From positions 1 through 35,598 of the forward strand of contig NZ_FOPM01000033.1 in the NCBI RefSeq assembly GCF_900113485.1: a stretch of 35,598 bases of DNA, written 5' to 3'. Under the pieces are notes generated by a model that was not told where the DNA came from, searched no databases, and saw only the letters and a program-made list of their open reading frames with translations. This stretch comes from Methylobacterium gossipiicola. Its GTDB lineage: Bacteria > Pseudomonadota > Alphaproteobacteria > Rhizobiales > Beijerinckiaceae. The position numbers and the translations under genes are program-made. Below are positions 7,290 through 16,747 of this stretch, piece after piece; within the stretch, counting starts at the first letter, position 1, and every line of letters begins with the position of its first letter.

Positions 7290-9359
7290 TCAGCCGAGAT
7301 CATCGAGAAATTCGGAGCCGGGTCGCACGCCGGTGATTAGCAGCCGGTCGCGCGCTCGAGTGCTAGCGACGTAGAGGAGGTGTCGTTCGGTCTCGTAGAC
7401 CTCCTCCAGTTCTGCCTCGTCACTAACCGTGTCGATCCTCTCCTGCAGGGGAAGCACACCGTCGTCGCAGGCGAGAACAACGACGGCCTTGAACTCAAGC
7501 CCCTTGGCGAGATGCATCGTGCCGATGGTGACGCTCGCGCCTGCGGCGCGCGGTGCATCACCCGGCTCGACCGGCACGAAACCGGCGGCCAGAGCGACGG
7601 CGCGGGCGCGATCGAGTTGGGCGCGGCTGCGGACGAACAGACCAATTTCGTCCGAGACGATGCCGTCCGCGCGGGCCGCATCGAGGAAGCCGAGAATCGC
7701 GTCGCGCTCGGCGGATTCGTCGTCGAGTTTCAGCACCTGCGGCTGCGGCCCATCGAAGACCGAGACCGTGCCTTTGCGCGCCTCCTCGCGCCCGTCCATG
7801 TCGTGGACGGCACCGGGCAGCAGGCGGTCGGCCGACTCTCGGATCTGGTGCGAGGTGCGGTAATTCACCTTGAGCGTGGTCGAGCGGCCGCGCACGTCGA
7901 CGCCGAGGGCCTTCCACGAGAACGGCGGCTGGAAGATGCGCTGGCCAAGATCGCCCGCGAAGAACAAGCGGTCCTGACCCTCTGGTGCGACAGCCCGGAG
8001 GAGGCGCAGCTCGGGCACACCGAGATCCTGGGCCTCATCCACGACGATGTGACTGAAGGGCTTGGTTGCCTGCACGACGTAATGAGCGGCGAGGCCAGTG
8101 AAGACCTGCGCCCAGGTGGCCAGGCCCTGGCTCGCGAGCCGGGCACGGGCCGCCGTGAAAATCGGCCATAGGGCGGCGCGTTGCTTGGCGCCGAGGCGGC
8201 TGCGGCGGCCGGGGCGCGGCGTTTCGGCATAGGCGGCTTCGTCCGAGACCTGCCACGCGTCGATGACGTGGCGGAACTCGCTCGTCAGGAAGCGCTCGGA
8301 CCACGTGTCCGTTCCGCCCGCCGCCTGAACCAGGGCACTCCGTATCTGGGCGAGAGCGGCGATGCGGGGACGGCGCGCATGGACAAGCTGGTGCAGCTCC
8401 TCGGCCACGCCTTCCCAGGGCGCGACGGTGAGGCGACCGCTGGCTCCGGGGTCCGCGGCGACGAGGAGATCGACCTTGCGCTGGAGCGCGTCCGCCAGCG
8501 GCTTCGAGAAGGTGGTGAGCAGCACCCGCGCCTGGGGATCGGAGCGGGCGAGGCGCACGGCGCGGTGCAGGGCGACGACGGTCTTGCCCGTGCCCGCCGA
8601 GCCGGCGACCCGCGCCGGTCCGTTGTAGCTGCGCGCGATTACCCCGGCCTGGGACGGATGCAGAAACACCGACCATCGTTCCCAGGGCGCCTCGAGGGCG
8701 GCCCGTAGGGCATCGACGTTCTCGATGACGCGGAAGCGGCGCTGGGCGTCCGGGTGAGCGAAGGGGTCGATGGCGTCGGAGGGCGGGGGTTTCGGGAGCC
8801 GTCCCGTCGCGGCGTATTCGAGGAGCGCCTCGGCGGCTTCCGCCGGCAGATGCGCTGCGATGTCGAAGAAGCGGGCTTCGGTCGCCGCGCGCACCGGCTC
8901 GATCCAGTCTCCGGGCAGCCCGATCGACAGCAGGTCCTCGTCCGGGAGACCGGCAAACAGGATGGGGTCCGGCACCGGCCGCTCCGGAACCGTCGGCCTG
9001 AACAGGGTCGGCGCGCTCTCCTCGACCCGGGCGCGGGATTCGACGATCTGCACGGCGCCGGTGCGGGGATGCGCCTCGATCCGCCGCCGCTCGGCCCAGG
9101 CATAGGCCTTGTCGTGGTGATCGACATAGGCGAGGAGCAGGCTCGCTGCCGTCCTATGGACGATGATGCGAATGTCGCGGTTGACCCGCACCGACCAGAA
9201 GTTCGGGTCCTTCGAGGCCTCGATGCGGTGGAACTGCAGGCCCGGCCCCGCGGGGTCGAGCTGCATGTCGAACGCCGATGTCTTGACCGCCTTCTGTTCT
9301 TGGGCCGGCAGGCGGGCGAGGGCGGCGGTGAAGGTGTCGGCGATGCGGAAGTCCATCAT
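7290..9359 (-). CDS. UvrD/Rep-type superfamily 1 helicase with RelE/ParE-like N-terminal domain
   Basis: This 689-residue protein has two parts. Residues 1-95 (ADTFTAALARLP, then FWSVRVNRDIRIIVHR and LLLAYVDHHDKAYAWAERR) resemble the RelE/ParE toxin fold. Residues about 220-689 are an SF1 helicase: Walker A GSAGTGKT near 252-259, VVDEAQD near 436-442, GDLGQRI (motif III), VNYRTS (motif IV), TMHLAKGLEFKAVVV (motif V) and YVASTRARDRLLI (motif VI). The start at ATG 9359 overlaps the upstream stop by four bases; a second ATG follows immediately. Helicases of this architecture occur in mobile and defence loci. It presumably works on DNA with the restriction-modification genes, but its partner activity is unknown. 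Confidence 0.85.
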   Translation of the reverse strand: MMDFRIADTFTAALARLPAQEQKAVKTSAFDMQLDPAGPGLQFHRIEASKDPNFWSVRVNRDIRIIVHRTAASLLLAYVDHHDKAYAWAERRRIEAHPRTGAVQIVESRARVEESAPTLFRPTVPERPVPDPILFAGLPDEDLLSIGLPGDWIEPVRAATEARFFDIAAHLPAEAAEALLEYAATGRLPKPPPSDAIDPFAHPDAQRRFRVIENVDALRAALEAPWERWSVFLHPSQAGVIARSYNGPARVAGSAGTGKTVVALHRAVRLARSDPQARVLLTTFSKPLADALQRKVDLLVAADPGASGRLTVAPWEGVAEELHQLVHARRPRIAALAQIRSALVQAAGGTDTWSERFLTSEFRHVIDAWQVSDEAAYAETPRPGRRSRLGAKQRAALWPIFTAARARLASQGLATWAQVFTGLAAHYVVQATKPFSHIVVDEAQDLGVPELRLLRAVAPEGQDRLFFAGDLGQRIFQPPFSWKALGVDVRGRSTTLKVNYRTSHQIRESADRLLPGAVHDMDGREEARKGTVSVFDGPQPQVLKLDDESAERDAILGFLDAARADGIVSDEIGLFVRSRAQLDRARAVALAAGFVPVEPGDAPRAAGASVTIGTMHLAKGLEFKAVVVLACDDGVLPLQERIDTVSDEAELEEVYETERHLLYVASTRARDRLLITGVRPGSEFLDDLG

Positions 9360-10099
9360 TTGCTCGCTTTGGTTCGACCGCGCGCTACCCGCTTTTCCGC
9401 CTGTATTTGGCTAAAAGCATCTTTGGTCATGGCTGAGGATTTTAATTTCCCTTCGGTCAAGTAGTCTTTAATTCCTAGCGCAAAAGGACGAAGCCGCCTG
9501 TAAGCAACCTGAGCTTGGGCTGTATCATATGTAATGACGTTCTTGATAGCGTTGGATAAATGAATTCCATTTCTGAGTTTGTAAAATTTTGAAATTTCGT
9601 GCCCTATGCTGCTATGTATAAATCCGATTTTTATGCAGCAGGCAATTTTATCGTCGAATTTGATTGCGGTTTTGTCGCGCTTTAAAGGCTTTTGCTTACA
9701 AAGAACAAGATTTGAGCCATCTACATCAGAAAATATCAGTTTTTTGCTGTAATCAGATGGAATAAACTCGCTTCCGTAGGATAATTTTTTAACAAGATCA
9801 TGCTCCTTATAGACGTCTTCGAGCATGTATCCTATGACCGCCTCATAAATAGATGCATATTGCATAATCTGAAATTTACTATGGGCATGCAGTTCGTTGC
9901 CGCTGCATGACAATCCTTGACCAAGCTTGTAAATGTATCTTGCAGTAAGATAGGCAATTACGACCTCATCAAGCAACTTATTGTCTTCGATGAATCCAAA
10001 CAAATTTCGTATATGATCCTCGGGTTCATTGTATTTTATGCAATATTCATTAACAATTTTGATGGTTTCTTGCGGAAGTGTTTTCATCTCACACCCCAT
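9356..10099 (-). CDS. AT-rich hypothetical protein inside the restriction-modification operon
   Basis: The protein has 247 residues from ATG 10099, overlapping the methyltransferase stop by 11 bases; ATG 10087 is an alternative start. The gene is strongly AT-rich with Lys/Ile/Asn codons, unlike its neighbours, which indicates separate acquisition. The protein is mostly alpha-helical (LDEVVIAYLTARYIYKLGQG). It contains FYKLRNGIHLSNAI near residue 190, loosely recalling the Arg...His motif of HEPN-type proteins, although the spacing is not the standard one. The C-terminus is very basic (EKRVARGRTKASK). No family is recognised. Its overlap with both neighbours (mod stop, helicase start) implies a role tied to this defence operon. 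Confidence 0.7.
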   Translation of the reverse strand: MGCEMKTLPQETIKIVNEYCIKYNEPEDHIRNLFGFIEDNKLLDEVVIAYLTARYIYKLGQGLSCSGNELHAHSKFQIMQYASIYEAVIGYMLEDVYKEHDLVKKLSYGSEFIPSDYSKKLIFSDVDGSNLVLCKQKPLKRDKTAIKFDDKIACCIKIGFIHSSIGHEISKFYKLRNGIHLSNAIKNVITYDTAQAQVAYRRLRPFALGIKDYLTEGKLKSSAMTKDAFSQIQAEKRVARGRTKASK

Positions 10100-13049
10100 A
10101 AACCTTCATCACCTCGTCCCCGAAGTGATTGATCACCTTCACGGCGATCCGCCCCGTCGCGGGTCGAGCGAACGGCCGGCTCGTCGCCCGGTAGAGGGTC
10201 GCCCAGGCGGCTTCGTCGATCTCGGCCTTGAGCGCGGTTTTCAGCGACTTGTAGGGGTCGTTGGCGCCGAGGAAGTAGGCGTGGCGGACGAAAAAGCTTT
10301 CCTCGTCGTAGTCGGTGTCGACGAACCACGCGGCGATGCCCGACGTGTCGTCCGAGCGCACCTCGCCGGTGTTGGGGTCGAACACGTCGATGCCCTTCAC
10401 CTCAACCTCCATCCGGTCGCCGTCGAGGCGGCGGATCTCGATGTCGGGCTCGCCGAAGACCACGAACAGGTTGCCCTTGCCGGTGGTCTTGAGGTCGTCG
10501 GCCATGTGCAGGTCGGGGTTCATCTTCGCCTGGAGGATCGGCAGGGGGCCGAGCCGGGTCAGCTCGCTCGCATGGGCGTCGTAGGCGAAGGCGCAGGCCA
10601 CCAGCACGTCGAAGCGGGCGTCGGCTGCCTCGCGGGCGGCGGCGACGAGGTCGGGGCGCGACAGCGTGCCGAATTCGGGGCCGATCAGGATGGCGGCGCG
10701 GCGCTCGAGGCCGGGCGCGTCCGCGCTGCCGCCCTCGACGAAGCGCCCCTCGGCGCCGATGAAGCGGCCGGGCCAGGGCTGGAGCAGGGTGAAGCGCACC
10801 CGGTCGGCCCGGTCGCGACCCTGCACGCCGGCGGCGGAGAGGTTTTCCAGCACCATCGCGGAAAAGTCCTGGGTCGGCGTGCCGGCCTTGGTCCGCTCCC
10901 GGCGCCCGTCCAGCGCGTCGAGTTCCTCGTCGAGGTCGAGGCTGTCCGAAGGGATGATGCGGTGGGGTGAGAGGCTCTCGACCGTGAACGGACCGGCGAC
11001 CCGAACCTTGCCGGCGTCCGTGTAAGGCCGGTCGTAGAGCATCTCCACGTCGGCGGCGCGCGCGATCGAGGCGTCGATCTCGCGCTGCCGGGCGATCCGC
11101 GCCTCCCACCACGCGGCATGCGCTGCGCGCGCCGGCTCAGGCCAGCCGGCCCCGGCCTCGCGCGGGATCTGCCACTCCTCCCACGTCTGCCCAAGGGCCG
11201 CATTCAGTTCGCCGCGCAGGGGCTCCAGCTTCTGCTGGAATTTCTCCCAGATCACGTCGATCTCGGCATTGTTGGCGATCGACTTAAGGGTGACGTGCGG
11301 CGCGCGCTCGTAGACGAAGCCCTGGCGGATGTCGCCGTAGGCGGCACTCTGCGGCTGCGGACGGCCCGAGACCGCCTGCTCCTTCGCCCGGCCCTCGGGG
11401 CTGTCGGCGAGGAGGTAATAGGGATAGCGCGCGCTCATCAGGCGCGTGCGGGCGAGGGCCAGGGCGACGCGGCTCGTGTCGATGGTGATCCAGCGCCGGC
11501 CCCATTGCTCGGCGACCGTGGCGGTCGTGCCGGAACCACAGGTGGGGTCGAGGACGAGGTCACCGGGATCGGTGGCCATCAGGATGCAACGTTCAACGAC
11601 TTTTGTAGATGTTTCAACAACGTAACGCTTATCAGACGAAAACCCCGCAACGGAAGTGTCTGACCAGAAATCGGTAATTGGAAAGGCGGCAAAATCGTCA
11701 ATGAATCGGACGTATCGCAGAGTATTTCCGGCAGGAATAAGTCGATCAGATTTGCCAAGGCGATCCATGCCTAGCTGATTTGTTTTCCAGCGTCCTTTAT
11801 CCGATGGCCGGAAAACTTTACCGTCAACATTTACAGGAAACCAGCTTGCCGCGCCTTCACCTTTGTCGCGCCCAATGCTTTGACTAGTAAGATTATCGCG
11901 CGTGAGAACGCGCCCCTCGGTGATCGATGAGTCAGCTTTCTCGTCACTATTGAATGGTCTCCTAAAGCCATCTTTCTCCTGTACAAATCCATATCCGGAG
12001 GCTCCAATGCCACCGATCAATTTGGTCTTGTACAATGTTCTAAATTTAGCAAATGATTTGTTTTTCGCATATATTATTATATAATCAAAAGAGCTGCCTA
12101 AAAAATCTCTGGTTGATCCAGATGTTTTTGTAAATGCAATCAAGGCAAGGTAGTTTTCTGATCCAAACACCTCATCCAAAACCGTGCGCACGCGATGCAC
12201 GTTCTCATCGCCGATCTGCACGAAGATCGACCCGCTCTCGTGCAAAAGCTCGCGCGCCACGGTGAGCCGATCGCGCAGATACGTCAGATACGAGTGAATC
12301 CCGTCCTTCCAAGTATCGCGAAACGCCTTCACCTGCTCGGGCTCGCGCGAAATGTCGGTCTGCTTGCCGTCCTTGACGTCGCGGGACTGCGTCGAGACCT
12401 GCCAGTTCGAGTTGAACCTGATGCCGTAGGGCGGATCGAAATAGATGCACTGCACCTGCCCCTTCATGCCCTCGCGCTGGGCCAGCGAGGCCATGACCTG
12501 GAGGGAGTCGCCCAAAATCATCCGGTTCGACCAGTGCTGGTCGTGCGCATAGAACTCGGTGCGGGCCTCCGGATCGAGGCCGTTGAAATCCGCGAACAGG
12601 TCGGGCGTCTCGTCCTCCGGCGGCCGGGCGCCGGCGCGGCGCAGGTCGTCGATGATGGCCTTCGGGTGGATCTTCTCCTGGATGTAGAGGGGCGGCGCCT
12701 GGACGATGAGGTCGGACCAGTCCTGTTGGTCCTTGCCGCGCCAGACGAGCTGCGCATCGCCGATGGCCGTCTCGCCGGTCTCGACCAGGGCACGCACCTG
12801 CTCGGGGGTGAGGCGAATGCGGGCGCCGTTCCAGACGATCTGCGGATCGAGGTCGGGGTCGCGGGGCCGCGTCTCGCCCTCGGGCAGGGGCCGGGCGCGC
12901 GGATAGACGCCCGGCGCGAAGCCGGTGATCGCCTCCTCGGCCTCGGCGAAGCTCTGCAACTCGGCGGTGGGGATGTTCCTGCGCTGGGCCTCGTCGTGCT
13001 TGAGCGCCTCGACGGACTTGGTCGTGCTGCGGGCGGGTCCGCGCGCCAT
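10089..13049 (-). CDS. Beta-class adenine-type DNA methyltransferase (Mod of a type III-like R-M system)
   Basis: The protein has 986 residues from ATG 13049, which overlaps the upstream stop (TGATG). Catalytic motif IV DPPY (QCIYFDPPYGIRF) lies near residue 205. The SAM-binding motif I (LVLDPTCGSGTTA) lies near residue 500. The order IV - recognition domain - I is that of beta-class N6/N4 methyltransferases such as type III Mod. The N-terminal 170 residues and the long C-terminal part (about 400 residues, ending HFGDEVMKVYGV) extend beyond a minimal Mod. The recognition region (DNA about 11585-12190) is clearly more AT-rich than the rest. The protein probably protects host DNA for the adjacent Res, and appears intact although Res is not. 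Confidence 0.9.
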   Translation of the reverse strand: MARGPARSTTKSVEALKHDEAQRRNIPTAELQSFAEAEEAITGFAPGVYPRARPLPEGETRPRDPDLDPQIVWNGARIRLTPEQVRALVETGETAIGDAQLVWRGKDQQDWSDLIVQAPPLYIQEKIHPKAIIDDLRRAGARPPEDETPDLFADFNGLDPEARTEFYAHDQHWSNRMILGDSLQVMASLAQREGMKGQVQCIYFDPPYGIRFNSNWQVSTQSRDVKDGKQTDISREPEQVKAFRDTWKDGIHSYLTYLRDRLTVARELLHESGSIFVQIGDENVHRVRTVLDEVFGSENYLALIAFTKTSGSTRDFLGSSFDYIIIYAKNKSFAKFRTLYKTKLIGGIGASGYGFVQEKDGFRRPFNSDEKADSSITEGRVLTRDNLTSQSIGRDKGEGAASWFPVNVDGKVFRPSDKGRWKTNQLGMDRLGKSDRLIPAGNTLRYVRFIDDFAAFPITDFWSDTSVAGFSSDKRYVVETSTKVVERCILMATDPGDLVLDPTCGSGTTATVAEQWGRRWITIDTSRVALALARTRLMSARYPYYLLADSPEGRAKEQAVSGRPQPQSAAYGDIRQGFVYERAPHVTLKSIANNAEIDVIWEKFQQKLEPLRGELNAALGQTWEEWQIPREAGAGWPEPARAAHAAWWEARIARQREIDASIARAADVEMLYDRPYTDAGKVRVAGPFTVESLSPHRIIPSDSLDLDEELDALDGRRERTKAGTPTQDFSAMVLENLSAAGVQGRDRADRVRFTLLQPWPGRFIGAEGRFVEGGSADAPGLERRAAILIGPEFGTLSRPDLVAAAREAADARFDVLVACAFAYDAHASELTRLGPLPILQAKMNPDLHMADDLKTTGKGNLFVVFGEPDIEIRRLDGDRMEVEVKGIDVFDPNTGEVRSDDTSGIAAWFVDTDYDEESFFVRHAYFLGANDPYKSLKTALKAEIDEAAWATLYRATSRPFARPATGRIAVKVINHFGDEVMKVYGV

Positions 13050-13969
13050 CAGTGGGTTTCTCCGAGAAGGTCGATCAGGGTGGCGGCGTAACGCTCGGTC
13101 TCGGTGGCGAGCCACGCGATGAGACGATCGCGGTCGGCGGGGTCGACGTAGCTGGCGGGAATCGTCTTGATGAAGAGGTAATCCGCGCCGGGATCGAAGG
13201 CGACACCGAGGCGCGCGGCCAGCGGCTCCGACACGGGGGCGAGCCGTTCGGCCACCGTCGCCACCGGCGTGCCGCGCGGTCCGCGAATGCAGAGACCGAC
13301 GTAACGGTCGGCGAGGAAGCGGGACAGGAACAGGCCCGTCTCGCCCACCGGCGCCCACCGATAGAACGCCGCGTTCGGCTTGCCGCGCGCGGCCTCGGCG
13401 GAAACCTGGTTGCAATAGGCGCTCCAGAAGGCATGGCGACGATCGCCGACGGGACCCCGTTCCGAACCCTGTCGCACGGTGTCCTGGAGCCGTTTTTCCC
13501 AGTCGTTGGGTCGCTCGAGGATGTCGAACAGGGGCGCCAGCGGCGAATCACCGATCCGAACGACGCGGAGCTTGACCGCGAAAAAGGCGAACTCCGCGCT
13601 GGTGTGCCGGTTCAGCCAGCGGATCGCCGACAGATGGGCTTCCCGGAACTCGGGAGCGACCCACACGACGGTGTGGGCATCGAGCCCGGCGAGGTAGGTC
13701 AGGATCTGACCGAGATGGCCGTGATCGCTGACCTCCAACTGGTTCTCGATCAGCACGTTGGTGCCGTCGGTGACGTTGCGGGCGAGGATGTCGGCGGCAA
13801 ACCGCGTCACCGCCACCTCGGATTCGACGTGCTCCAGCTTCACCCCGAGGGCTTCGCCGAGCCGATCCAGATTCTGCGCCAGCCAGGGCGTGAAACCGAG
13901 CGCCTCGTGGGTCCAGGCCTGACGCACCGTCACGTCCTGAAGGCGACCGAATTCGACGGCTCCGCTCAC
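13049..13969 (-). CDS. DUF4268-type protein, putative PD-(D/E)xK nuclease fold
   Basis: The protein has 306 residues from GTG 13969, which overlaps the res stop (GTGA). Near residues 60-90 it has NVLIENQLEVSDHGHLGQIL, then TYLAGLDAHTVVWVAPEFR. The ENQLE-DHxHLGQ-L-YxAG pattern is characteristic of DUF4268 proteins, thought to have a restriction-endonuclease-like fold. The C-terminal half contains GLFLSRFLADRYVGLCIRG. These proteins commonly lie beside type III-like restriction genes. Translation is coupled to res upstream and mod downstream. Whether it cuts DNA is not known. Confidence 0.75.
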   Translation of the reverse strand: MSGAVEFGRLQDVTVRQAWTHEALGFTPWLAQNLDRLGEALGVKLEHVESEVAVTRFAADILARNVTDGTNVLIENQLEVSDHGHLGQILTYLAGLDAHTVVWVAPEFREAHLSAIRWLNRHTSAEFAFFAVKLRVVRIGDSPLAPLFDILERPNDWEKRLQDTVRQGSERGPVGDRRHAFWSAYCNQVSAEAARGKPNAAFYRWAPVGETGLFLSRFLADRYVGLCIRGPRGTPVATVAERLAPVSEPLAARLGVAFDPGADYLFIKTIPASYVDPADRDRLIAWLATETERYAATLIDLLGETH

Positions 13970-16053
13970 GCGGCAATCTCCTCTCCGACGAGATCGTCGA
14001 CGAGTTCGCCAAACGTCGTCTCGATGGTGAACACCTCGCGGAATTCGAAGAAGGCCCAGCGCCCCTGGCCGGAAAGGGCGTTGACGCCGGGCACCCAGGA
14101 CACGTCCATCGTCTCGGCCTTGAGTTGCGCGTCGGTGCCGCGATAGCCCTTCGTCTCCAGGACGAGGTTGAGCGGTTCGGGCCTTCCGTCGTCGAGGCGA
14201 ACGATGAAGTCGGGTAGGTAACGTCGCGGCACGGCGCCGTCGCGATAAGGCACCTCGAAGCCGAGGCCCTGGTTCTTCACGTAGGACAGCACCCGTGGAT
14301 GCGCCTCCAGCACGCGGGCGAGTTCGCCCTCCCAGTCGGAGTCGAGAACCACGTGGCTGACGTGGCACTTGCGCGGGTCGGTCTCCCAGACCGGCTTCGC
14401 GGTGGTGAAGCTCACGAAGCGCGTCGAGCCTGCCGGATTGTAGGGGTCGAGCACCGCCTTGATGCGCTGGGATGCCGAGACCGAGCGCTGACAGGCGAGG
14501 TAGATGAACTCCACCGCCTGCTCGGCGAGCTGCAGATAGAGCACGGCGGCGCGCGGCACGCCCTGGGCGACGAGATACCCCCCGTCGAGCCACTGGCGGA
14601 CCACGCGCTGCGCCTGCCCGAACAGGTGGACCGGGAAGTCGCCGTCGGGATCGCGCAGACGCGTCTCCAACAGGCGCTTGGCGAGCTTGAACGACATCTC
14701 GCTTGGGCGCATGTCCCTGAACGAGTCCTCCGCGTCGAGCGTCACCTGCTCCCCGACGATGCCGGACATGTGCACCTTGGCTGGGCCGACAGTCTCTGGC
14801 GTCAGGGTCAGGCGGCTGTCGTCCGTGAAGCTGGCGCTCAGGCGCTCGTTCGGTAGATCGACCCGGTAGCCCTCGACGCGGGGAAAGCCGATCTCCAGCC
14901 CGGCGCGCTCGCGCAGGGCCTGGACGCGGGTGAGCTTGCGCGGCGGTGCCGGGACCGAGACCACCGGCTCGGCCGTGAACGAGAACGGGATGCCGAGGAT
15001 GTCGGCATATTCGACATTGAACAGCCCCTCGTCGTTCAGCTCGTAGGATTGCCGGCGCAGGCCGCGCCCGACCACCTGCTCGCACAGAAGTTGGGTGCCG
15101 AAAGCGCGCACGCCGAGGATGTGCGTGACGGTGTTGGCGTCCCACCCCTCCGTCAGCATCGAGACCGAGACGACGCAGCGGATGCGCTCGCCGAGGCGGC
15201 CCTTGCGGCCGACCGTATTCATCACCTCGCGCAGGAGATCGGCGTCCGTGGTTTCGGCCGCCGTGACCGCGTCGACACCGCGCTCGATGCGCTCGCGGCG
15301 GAACTGCTCGATTTCGGCCGCCGCCATCTCCCGGAAGGTCGGATCGAGGGCCTCGCCGGATTCAAGCTGCTCGCTATCGATGAGCAGCGTGTTGGGTTTG
15401 GCGAGCCGCTGGCGGTTGTCGTCGTAGTTCCGGAACAGGCGTAGGTGTCCGACGTGGCGCGTCTCGGATTCGCCCTCGGCGTTGGGCCGCTCGAAACCGG
15501 CGATCCATTCGTAAACGAGTTTCGACGCGGCGGTGTTGTTGCAGACCACGATGAAGACCGGCGGCACGTCGATGCGCTCTCGCTCCCAGACCTCGCTCGT
15601 TTTCTCGTAGTGGCCGTAGAGGGCATGCAGCGCAGTCTGCAGCTGGCTCGGGAAGACGTGGGAGAGCGGATCCAACGTGCCGGCCTTGCCCGCGCCCTTC
15701 TTCGGCATCGCCTTGCCGATGTGCTCCCAGAGCTCGCGATAGAGAGGCACCTCGCCGCTTGCGGCATTGTCGGCGATGGGCACGCGCGGGAGTTTGACGA
15801 TGCCGCACTCGATGGCGTCAATGAGCGAGAAGTCGCTCACCGTCCACGGGAACAGGGTTCCTTCGAGGTAGCCCGAGCCGCGCAGAAAGAACGGTGTCGC
15901 CGACAGGTCGTAGACCGCGCGCACGCCGACCTTGCGCTTCAACGCCTCGATCCCGGAGATCCATAGCCGCGCGGCCTCGGCATTGCGCTTGGCCTCCTCG
16001 CGATCCTCGGCGGCGACGGGGTTCTCGTCCGCTCCGTCCGGCTTCTCACGGTA
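13966..16053 (-). pseudogene. 5'-truncated Res subunit of a type III-like restriction system
   Basis: Only the C-terminal part, about 695 residues, remains. It begins at SYREKPDG, which follows directly the DEAH box in full-length relatives, so the Walker A and DEAH motifs are gone. Still visible are VYDLSATPFFL (motif III), VSVSMLTEGWDANTVTHILG (motif V), EQVVGRGLRR (motif VI) and a C-terminal nuclease centre LPDFIVRL...LVLETKG (PD...ExK). The family resembles the BPTD_3080-type Res proteins. The sequence upstream of 16053 is a sensor-kinase gene, so a deletion or recombination fused the two. Without its ATPase motifs it should not restrict DNA. ATG 16092, inside the kinase sequence, could restart translation. 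Confidence 0.85.
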
Positions 16054-16747
16054 GCTCCTCCACGAGGCGCTCGATCTCGTCGAGCATCCCATTGACGTCC
16101 CGCGCCAAGCGGTCGAACTCGTCGCCGGCCTCGCCCACGGGCAGGCGCTGACGCAGGTCGCCCCGCATCACCCGCGCGACCGCCGCTTCCGTCGAAGCGA
16201 GCCTGCGCTTGGCGCGCCCGGCGAGCAGCACGCCGCCGAGGATGGAGAAGGCCAGGGTCGGGACGAGGGCGAGACCGAGGGCCCGGATCACCGTCGCCTT
16301 GGCCCTGTCGATCTCGTCGGTGTCGTGGGCTACCACCACGACGCTGCCGTCGCTCGAGGTCATTGCGGCGGACCAAAGGTCTTCGTGCAGGCGCCGTCCC
16401 GCGATGGCGACCTGGGTGCCGATCCGGCGAACCTCGCCGTCGAGGGGCAGGCCGGTCGGCCGTGCATCGAGATTGCCCGCGAGCCTGGTGCCATCCGCCG
16501 CGAACAGGCCGGCGAAGTGGACGCTGTGCAGATCCTCGCTGATCCAGGTCTCGATACGGGTCGCCGCCTGTCCCGGGTCTTGGGCGGCGTACCGGACCTC
16601 GTGGCGCAGCACCTGATTCAGTTCGTCCTGCATGAACGCGGCGGTCTGCCAGTAGACGAAGGCGAACAGGAGCAACGACAGCAGGGTCGACCACAGGGCG
16701 ATGCCGAGCGCCCAGCGGAACGCGAAGGAGCGGGTCAGCCTAGACAT
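16046..16747 (-). pseudogene. Sensor histidine kinase truncated after the HAMP domain
   Basis: This 233-residue remnant starts at ATG 16747, overlapping the regulator stop by eight bases. The first membrane segment is at about residues 12-35 (ALGIALWSTLLSLLLFAFVY). A periplasmic sensor region runs to about 145, and the second membrane segment is ALGLALVPTLAFSILGGVLL. A HAMP domain ends in DVNGMLDEIERLVEEL. The phospho-accepting histidine (expected AHDLRTPL) and the ATP-binding domain are missing. The frame passes into foreign res sequence at about 16053 and stops at once. The pair with the regulator and the divergent RND pump points to a former metal sensor. It cannot signal as it stands. Confidence 0.88.

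Noticed and set aside
12195..13091. 298-codon plus-strand open frame opposite mod
   Set aside because: Antisense shadow of the methyltransferase N-terminal part; composition and lack of motifs argue against it.
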